A DNA stretch of 11,395 nucleotides, from the NCBI GenBank assembly GCA_019307545.1, contig JAFDJI010000060.1, forward strand, positions 1 through 11,395. The letters are read 5' to 3'. A model generated the notes under the pieces. That model did not search any database. It saw only the letters and a list, made by a program, of their open reading frames with translations, and was not told the DNA's origin. The position numbers were made by a program, and so were the translations under genes. How positions within the stretch are numbered: position 1 is the first letter of the stretch; each line of letters opens with the position of its first letter. This DNA is from Deltaproteobacteria bacterium. Lineage in GTDB: Bacteria; Myxococcota_A; UBA796; GCA-2862545. This document shows positions 7,248 to 11,395 of this stretch, in pieces.

Positions 7248-7784
7248 ATGCACATACCGACGATTCCCGCCTGCGGAGCCCTGGTGCTGCTCGGGGCCAT
7301 GCTCGGGGCCTGCGGCTCGCCGACAGTCGACGAACCCACGGTGGCGCCTCCCGACGAACCCGCGGTGGCAGTTCCCGACGAACCCGCGGCGGCAGTTCCC
7401 GACGAACCCGCAGCGGCAGTTCCCGACGAACCCGCGGTGGCAGTTCCCGACGAACCCGCGGTGGCAGTTCCCGACGAACCCACCGCTGCGCCCATGGAGA
7501 CCGCCCTACCGGACAAGCACGCGCTGGCGTTCTATTGCCAGTACATGAAGGACCTCGATCTCGCGGCGTTCATGGTGGGTCAACCAAAGAGGCTCCAAGA
7601 GGCCATGGCCGAGGACATGAAGGGCAAGGCCACCACCGGGGAAATCGCCGGATTCGACGCATTCTGGGCCCACCTGATGTCGATGGAGCCCGCGGAGAAG
7701 CAAGGGTGGATCGACGCGGGGATCGCCGCCCACGGACTGGACGCGGAGTGCATTGCCGTGAAGGGTCCCAGCACTGGAGGTTAG
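7248..7784 (+). CDS. Lipoprotein with Pro-Asp-Glu-Pro repeats
   Basis: This 178-residue protein has a lipoprotein signal peptide (hydrophobic stretch ending LGAMLGAC, modified Cys22). Seven octapeptide repeats of the form VPDEPAVA follow, to about residue 83. They are likely an extended, negatively charged stalk holding the C-terminal part away from the membrane. The C-terminal domain (about 88-178) is helical and soluble-looking, with a Cys near each end (AFYCQYMKDL and LDAECIAV) that could pair. I recognise no family for it. The ATG at 7248 was chosen because AAGGAGG lies seven bases upstream and it yields a clean signal peptide; the upstream in-frame extension reads as noise. The PhoD-like gene starts 21 bases after the stop, so the two are probably co-transcribed. 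Confidence 0.82.
   Translation: MHIPTIPACGALVLLGAMLGACGSPTVDEPTVAPPDEPAVAVPDEPAAAVPDEPAAAVPDEPAVAVPDEPAVAVPDEPTAAPMETALPDKHALAFYCQYMKDLDLAAFMVGQPKRLQEAMAEDMKGKATTGEIAGFDAFWAHLMSMEPAEKQGWIDAGIAAHGLDAECIAVKGPSTGG
7328..7495 (+). repeat. Seven tandem 24-base repeats
   Basis: CGACGAACCC recurs exactly every 24 bases at 7328, 7352, 7376, 7400, 7424, 7448 and 7472. Each unit encodes eight residues of the form DEP(A/T)(V/A)A(V/P)P. The inner five are nearly identical at base level, while the first and last are diverged, which is the usual pattern of a minisatellite growing from its middle. The period is a multiple of three, so gain or loss of units keeps the lipoprotein frame. Confidence 0.95.
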
Positions 7785-7795
7785 GGGGCTCCGGT

Positions 7796-7799
7796 GAGG
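7796..7799 (+). promoter_or_regulatory. Ribosome binding site that fixes the TTG start of the PhoD-like gene
   Basis: GAGG (within GGTGAGGTGA) lies six bases before TTG at 7806. No ATG exists near this point in frame, and the GTG at 7815 has no comparable site. The choice gives a protein with a correctly placed twin-arginine motif. Confidence 0.6.
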
Positions 7800-7805
7800 T
7801 GACCC

Positions 7806-9221
7806 TTGCGGCGCGTGTTCATCGCTCCAACTTCCCGACGCGACCTGCTCCGGACCTTCGGCCTTGGTGGCGCGGCACTGGCCCTGGGCGCCTGCGACGG
7901 CGAGGAGACCGACACCGGGCCCAACCGAACCCTCGAGCCCTCTGAGCCCTGGAATGGCCTCGGTGCCGGCGACGATGCGCTCTACCCCGAGGGCATCCAG
8001 TCCGGTGACCCCACCCCGGACGGGGCGGTGCTCTGGACCCGGTACGTTGGGACCGCGGCCTTGGGCGTGGTCGTCGCTACCTGGGACGACAGCGGGTGGA
8101 TCGAGCACGACGAGGTCCCGGTCACCCTGGCCGATGGAGGATTCGTCCACCACGAGATCGACGGGCTCGAGGCCGACCAGCACGTCGCCTTCCAGTTCCG
8201 CGACGCCGACAACCTCCTCTCCCCGGTAGCCCGCTTCCACACCGCCCCAGACCCTTACAACACCGGCCGGGTGCGCTTTGCCGCCTTCGGCGGGTGCCGG
8301 CACCAGAACCTCCCCTTCGCGTCGATGAGTGCGGCGGCGAACCGAGGTCCTCTCGACTTCGCCCTGTGGATGGGGGACACCATCTACGCTGACCCCCCGC
8401 ACACCCTCGAGGGGTATCGCGCGACCTGGGCAGAGAACTTCGTGGTGCAGGGTTTTCGCGACCTGTTCGCCGTTACCCCGAGCATTGCAGGCTGGGACGA
8501 CCACGAGGTGGCGAACAACTGGGACCAGGATCCCCCCGAGCCCGAAATGCTCGCCGCAGGGACCCAGGCCTTCTTCGAGCACGCCCCCATGCGGCGCCAT
8601 CGCTCCCAACCCGACCGGCTCTGGCGCTCCTTCCGCTACGGCCACACCGTCGAGGTCTTCGTCCTCGACTGCCGTGGGGAGCGCATCTTCCGGGAGCAGT
8701 ACATCTCGCCCGAGCAGATGGCGTGGCTGAAGCAGGGCCTCGCCACCTCGACCGCGACCTGGAAGGTGATCGTCAACTCCGTCCCGATCACCAACATGCC
8801 CGGCCCCTATGACGCCCCCATCTCCTTCGACGACCGGTGGGAGGCCTACCCGGAGGAACGCGCCGAGTTGCTCGACTTCATCACCGACAACGACCTGCAG
8901 GGCATCCTGTTCATCGGTGGCGACTTCCACCAGACCGCCCTGACCCGCATCGAGCCCGAGGGTCCCGCGAATCGCCTCCTGGAGTTCATCACCGGCGCCG
9001 TCAGCAGCAACAACAACCTCCTCGCTCCCCTCATCCAGGACGGCGAGCAGTTCCCCTACTCCGACGCCGTGTGGAGCACGACGTTGTTCGAGTTGACCCA
9101 CTTCGGCTACGCCCGCATCACCGTAGTCGACGACGAGGACGAAACGGTGTTCGACGGGATGATCGATACCAGCGGCAACATCATCTGGTACGAGATGATC
9201 CGGGCGGCCGACCAGCGGTAG
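7806..9221 (+). CDS. PhoD-like phosphodiesterase, Tat-exported lipoprotein
   Basis: This 471-residue protein belongs to the PhoD alkaline phosphatase/phosphodiesterase family, which hydrolyses phosphate mono- or diesters outside the inner membrane using bound metals. The signal has a twin-arginine motif, SRRDLLR (10-16), then a hydrophobic run ending in lipobox LGAC (Cys30), so it is a folded, lipid-anchored export product. The PhoD N-terminal strand domain shows YPEGIQSGDPTPDGAVLWTR (60-79). Catalytic-domain motifs are FGGCRHQN (Cys164), WMGDTIYAD (Asp191, Tyr194), GWDDHEVANNW (Asp231, Asp232, His233), VLDCRGER (286-293) and GGDFHQTA (Asp373, His375). Length is normal for the family. The TTG start at 7806 has GAGG six bases upstream. 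It follows the repeat lipoprotein by 21 bases, probably in one transcript. The symbol phoD is not assigned because the true substrate is unknown. Confidence 0.92.
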   Translation: MRRVFIAPTSRRDLLRTFGLGGAALALGACDGEETDTGPNRTLEPSEPWNGLGAGDDALYPEGIQSGDPTPDGAVLWTRYVGTAALGVVVATWDDSGWIEHDEVPVTLADGGFVHHEIDGLEADQHVAFQFRDADNLLSPVARFHTAPDPYNTGRVRFAAFGGCRHQNLPFASMSAAANRGPLDFALWMGDTIYADPPHTLEGYRATWAENFVVQGFRDLFAVTPSIAGWDDHEVANNWDQDPPEPEMLAAGTQAFFEHAPMRRHRSQPDRLWRSFRYGHTVEVFVLDCRGERIFREQYISPEQMAWLKQGLATSTATWKVIVNSVPITNMPGPYDAPISFDDRWEAYPEERAELLDFITDNDLQGILFIGGDFHQTALTRIEPEGPANRLLEFITGAVSSNNNLLAPLIQDGEQFPYSDAVWSTTLFELTHFGYARITVVDDEDETVFDGMIDTSGNIIWYEMIRAADQR

Positions 9222-9253
9222 GGCAGGCCTTAGAGCCAATGCCGATCACTTGA

Positions 9254-9367
9254 GCGCTGGGCGGCGAGCTTTCAGCCACCAGCCAAGATGCTCACGGTGA
9301 ACTGCACGCACGCGCAGTCGAGATCAAGAAGATGCTGACGGCGTTTCACAGAAAGCTCGCTGGCTGA
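9254..9367 (+). pseudogene. 3' remnant of a four-helix-bundle (23S rRNA IVP-type) gene
   Basis: The forward frame is open from just after a TGA at 9251 to a TGA at 9365 and encodes 37 residues without a start codon. Its end, RAVEIKKMLTAFHRKLAG, and the preceding LGGEL segment resemble the last helix of four-helix-bundle proteins encoded in 23S rRNA intervening sequences (typical ending: EVKRMLTALIRKL, from memory). The rest of the roughly 120-residue gene is absent, so this would be a decayed or deleted copy. It lies between the PhoD-like gene and the convergent AbgT gene. The match is short and made by eye; it could be chance. Confidence 0.45.
9264..9360. repeat. Perfect 10-base inverted repeat around the remnant
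   Basis: GCGAGCTTTC (9264-9273) and GAAAGCTCGC (9351-9360) are exact reverse complements, 77 bases apart. They flank most of the four-helix remnant. The pairing does not extend beyond ten bases on either side. They could be the ends of a small element or coincidence. Confidence 0.35.
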
Positions 9368-9384
9368 TAGCTGATAGCTGATAG
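9364..9384 (+). repeat. Three tandem CTGATAG heptamers
   Basis: CTGATAG is repeated exactly three times (9364-9370, 9371-9377, 9378-9384). Because seven is not a multiple of three, each copy shifts the frame: TGA occurs at 9365, 9372 and 9379, and TAG at 9368, 9375 and 9382. All three forward frames are therefore closed. The first TGA is the stop of the four-helix remnant. The opposite strand gains no stops. The block lies 10 bases from the end of the AbgT gene. Confidence 0.9.
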
Positions 9385-9394
9385 CCGACGGCTG

Positions 9395-11179
9395 CTAGAG
9401 CATGAGCGGGCTGTCCGGCCCCACCGGGATCCCGGCCAGGTACCACAACACCATCATGATCACCCAGCCCACCAGCAGGAAGGAGGCGTAGGGAACCAGA
9501 TAGGACAGCACGGTCCCCACCTTCGCCTTCTCGGGGTCGATGTCGGCGATCCACCCCAGCAGGATGGGGAAGAAGGGGTAGAGCGGGCTTACGCAGTTGG
9601 TGATCGAGTCGCCCAGACGGTAGAGCAGCTGGGTGAAGGCCGGGTGCAGGCCCAGCCCCATGAACATGGGCACGAAGATGGGCGCAAAGATCGCCCACTT
9701 GGCCGAGGCGCTGCCCATGAACAGGTTGGCGAGCGCAACAATGATGATGAAGGCGACGAAGAAGGGGACCGGAAAGGACTCCATTCCCATGGCCCGCAGC
9801 AGGCTGGCCCCCTCGATGGCGATGAGCTGGTCGAGGTTGGCCCACTGGAACATGCGCATGAACTGGGAGATCACCAGGATCAGGACGATGTAGGCGCCCA
9901 TCCGGCGCATCGAGTCGGTCATGTACTCGATGATGTCGTCGGCCTGCTTGATGGTGCCGGCCGCCAGGCCGTAGGCGACGCCCCCGACGGCGAAGATGGT
10001 GAACAGGATGGGCACCAGACCCTTGAAGAAGGGGGAACGCCAGACGAGCGCCGGGTCGGGGTCGGGAGTGCGGAGCAGCCCGGTGGAGGGGACGACGGTG
10101 AGCAGCCACAGGCCGATGGCGACGACGACGGCGATGACGGCAATGCCCAGGGCCCGCTTTTCGAGGGCGGTGATCCCCCCGACCGGCCCGTCCAGCTTTT
10201 CCACACCGGCGTCCCCCACGCGGGGCAGGGTGAAGCGCAGGGTCACCCAAGTGCCGATCGCGGCCAGGAAGACCACCGAGGCCGACATGAAGTACCAGTT
10301 GCAGAAGACGTTCACCTCGGGGTCACTGCCCGTCGCCGCGTTGGTGAGCGACATCGCCAGCACATCGGTGCCCGCGGGCAGGAAGTTCGCGGTGAACCCG
10401 GCCGTGGCCCCCACGTAGCCGACCAGCAAACCCGCGATCGGGCTGTGCCCCATCTGCTTGAAGATGGCGGCCGACAGCGGCGGGATGACCACGATGCCGG
10501 CGTCCGAACCAACGTTCCCGCAGGCGCCCAGAGCGAACATCACCGGGATGACCATTCGGTCGGGGACGGCCAGCGCGATGCCCCGCATGGCGGTGGGGAT
10601 GAGCCCCGAGCCCTCCGCGATGGCCACCCCCATCAGCATCACCAGCACCAACCCGAGCGGCTCGAACTCGGCGAAGTTGGTGACCATGCTCAGGACGAAC
10701 CAGGTGAGCCCCTCCCGAGACATCAGCGAGCGCACCGGGACCTGCTCGGCCTGGTTGACCACGTGGACCCGGTAGGTGCGGCCCGGCTGCAACGCGGCGA
10801 AGGCGTCGGTATCGATGTGGAGGTCGGCCAGCTCGCTACGGTCGATGGGGGTGTCCACGACCACCGCGTCTCCCGCGGTGATCACGATGTGGAGGTCGGA
10901 CAGGCGAGGGTTGTGGGATGCGGCGCCGAGGTTCACCGTGATCCCCTCGCCGTCGAGCCCGATCTCCACCAATCGACCGTTCACCCGGCGGCCGTCCACC
11001 TGCTCGGTGAGGAGTTGGGTCTCCGGGCGCTCGACCGAGACCCCGAGCGCCGCCATGCCCGCCGAGACGGCGATTACGATGACCACCAGGTAACAGAACA
11101 GCCAGAAGGGGTGTGGGAGCTTGTTCCCCACGCGCTCTACCCCGTCGAGCATCCACATCGTGAGCTTCCGCCTCGTCAC
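9395..11179 (-). CDS. AbgT-family transporter with an extra-cytoplasmic insertion
   Basis: This 594-residue inner-membrane protein is of the AbgT family (E. coli AbgT imports p-aminobenzoyl-glutamate; YdaH and MtrF are reported to export sulfonamides). Family signatures are SREGLTWFVLSMVTNFAEFE (154-173), PLGLVLVMLMGVAIAEGSGL (174-193), GACGNVGSDAGIVVIPPLSA (218-237), ATAGFTANFLPAGTDVLAMS (258-277), FMGSASAKWAIFAPIFVPMF (487-506) and YRLGDSITNCVSPLYPFFPI (520-539). About 100 residues (48-148), rich in predicted strands, lie between helix 1 and the second membrane region. The usual length is near 510, so this accounts for the excess. GTG at 11179 was chosen because GGAGG lies four bases upstream; the further 40 in-frame codons look like shadow sequence, and ATG at residue 8 is the alternative. 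Substrate direction is not shown by sequence. Confidence 0.92.
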   Translation of the reverse strand: MTRRKLTMWMLDGVERVGNKLPHPFWLFCYLVVIVIAVSAGMAALGVSVERPETQLLTEQVDGRRVNGRLVEIGLDGEGITVNLGAASHNPRLSDLHIVITAGDAVVVDTPIDRSELADLHIDTDAFAALQPGRTYRVHVVNQAEQVPVRSLMSREGLTWFVLSMVTNFAEFEPLGLVLVMLMGVAIAEGSGLIPTAMRGIALAVPDRMVIPVMFALGACGNVGSDAGIVVIPPLSAAIFKQMGHSPIAGLLVGYVGATAGFTANFLPAGTDVLAMSLTNAATGSDPEVNVFCNWYFMSASVVFLAAIGTWVTLRFTLPRVGDAGVEKLDGPVGGITALEKRALGIAVIAVVVAIGLWLLTVVPSTGLLRTPDPDPALVWRSPFFKGLVPILFTIFAVGGVAYGLAAGTIKQADDIIEYMTDSMRRMGAYIVLILVISQFMRMFQWANLDQLIAIEGASLLRAMGMESFPVPFFVAFIIIVALANLFMGSASAKWAIFAPIFVPMFMGLGLHPAFTQLLYRLGDSITNCVSPLYPFFPILLGWIADIDPEKAKVGTVLSYLVPYASFLLVGWVIMMVLWYLAGIPVGPDSPLML

Positions 11180-11183
11180 CCTT

Positions 11184-11188
11184 CCTCC
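11184..11188 (-). promoter_or_regulatory. Ribosome binding site that fixes the GTG start of the AbgT gene
   Basis: On the minus strand GGAGG (11188-11184) is followed by AAGG and then GTG at 11179. It is the only strong site near the N-terminus and gives a short basic leader (VTRRKL) before the amphipathic segment and helix 1, as expected for the family. Confidence 0.6.
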
Positions 11189-11336
11189 ACGACGGCCCCC
11201 CCATATCCCGACGATCCGCCGCGCACGTAACCCGCGGCCCCACGCCTCGAGCGCCGGGGACGCCTCACGCCGGTCTTCAATTGGCGGCAGGTTGTCCACG
11301 ATGGGCGACGCGGAGTGCGGAACCTCTGCTGTCAGA

Positions 11337-11395
11337 TCAGAACCGGCCTGTCAGCGTCAGCCCCCGCTGGTCCTCGTGCGCCCACGGCTGGACGT
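11337..11395 (-). CDS. C-terminus of a possible outer-membrane beta-barrel protein (partial)
   Basis: At the right edge a leftward frame ends with HEDQRGLTLTGRF and a TGA (11339-11337). A final strand of alternating hydrophobic residues closing on Phe is the usual C-terminal signal of outer-membrane barrels such as TonB-dependent receptors. Only 18 residues are visible, so the family is a guess. The AbgT gene starts 157 bases downstream on the same strand. That gap holds no coding sequence that I trust and no clear promoter or terminator, so co-transcription is possible. Confidence 0.4.
   Translation of the reverse strand, partial: VQPWAHEDQRGLTLTGRF

Noticed and set aside
7328..7495. A CRISPR-like array
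   Set aside because: The 24-base units are contiguous with no unique spacers and lie in frame within a coding region, so they are a protein-coding tandem repeat.
7506..9239. A 577-codon open frame on the minus strand
   Set aside because: It is antisense to the lipoprotein and the PhoD-like gene. The long openness comes from GC-rich third positions; no domain or signal is visible.
9644..11230. A 528-codon open frame on the plus strand
   Set aside because: Antisense to the AbgT transporter. It is Asp/Gly/His/Arg-rich with no hydrophobic core, typical of a shadow frame.

Overview
The window looks like chromosomal DNA from a GC-rich Gram-negative bacterium. It carries three likely lipoproteins (one with a twin-arginine signal), an OPT transporter, an AbgT transporter, and what may be the C-terminus of an outer-membrane barrel. 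Long GC-rich genes, short Cys-anchored N-termini followed by acidic Asp/Glu/Thr-rich linkers, and a YncE/phosphoesterase fusion would fit a myxobacterial or other deltaproteobacterial-type lineage. That placement is inference only; there is no rRNA or marker gene here.

Left part (1-2760, about 52-62% GC in the lines I counted by hand). A leftward gene probably begins at 27 and leaves the window. Divergent from it is a complete OPT-family peptide transporter (148-2124). Next come two small genes facing away from each other with almost no gap: an unrecognised leftward one (2134-2379), with a possible terminator that reaches into the end of the OPT gene, and a rightward DUF6968-like one (2401-2754).

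Middle (2811-9221, about 67-77% GC in the lines I counted). A leftward cytoplasmic alpha/beta-hydrolase (lipase-like, 2811-4046) diverges across 67 bases from a rightward set of envelope genes: a lipoprotein joining a YncE-type beta-propeller to an alkaline-phosphatase-superfamily phosphoesterase (4114-6564), a small three-helix membrane protein (6591-6992), a strong hairpin on its stop codon, a lipoprotein with seven 24-base tandem repeats (7248-7784), and a Tat-exported PhoD-like phosphodiesterase lipoprotein (7806-9221, TTG start). The two phosphoesterases plus the lipase suggest breakdown of phosphate esters or lipids, partly outside the inner membrane; that joint role is inference.

Right part (9222-11395). 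A short spacer holds what looks like the 3' remnant of a four-helix-bundle (23S rRNA intervening-sequence type) gene, ending in three CTGATAG heptamers that place stops in all three forward frames. A leftward AbgT-family transporter (9395-11179) follows; it carries about 100 extra residues between its first and second membrane regions. A possible outer-membrane-protein C-terminus enters from the right edge on the same strand.

I see no CRISPR array, transposase, tRNA, rRNA or recognisable defence system. The items most worth a second look are the AbgT insertion, the head-to-head small-gene junction, and the four-helix remnant with its stop heptamers.
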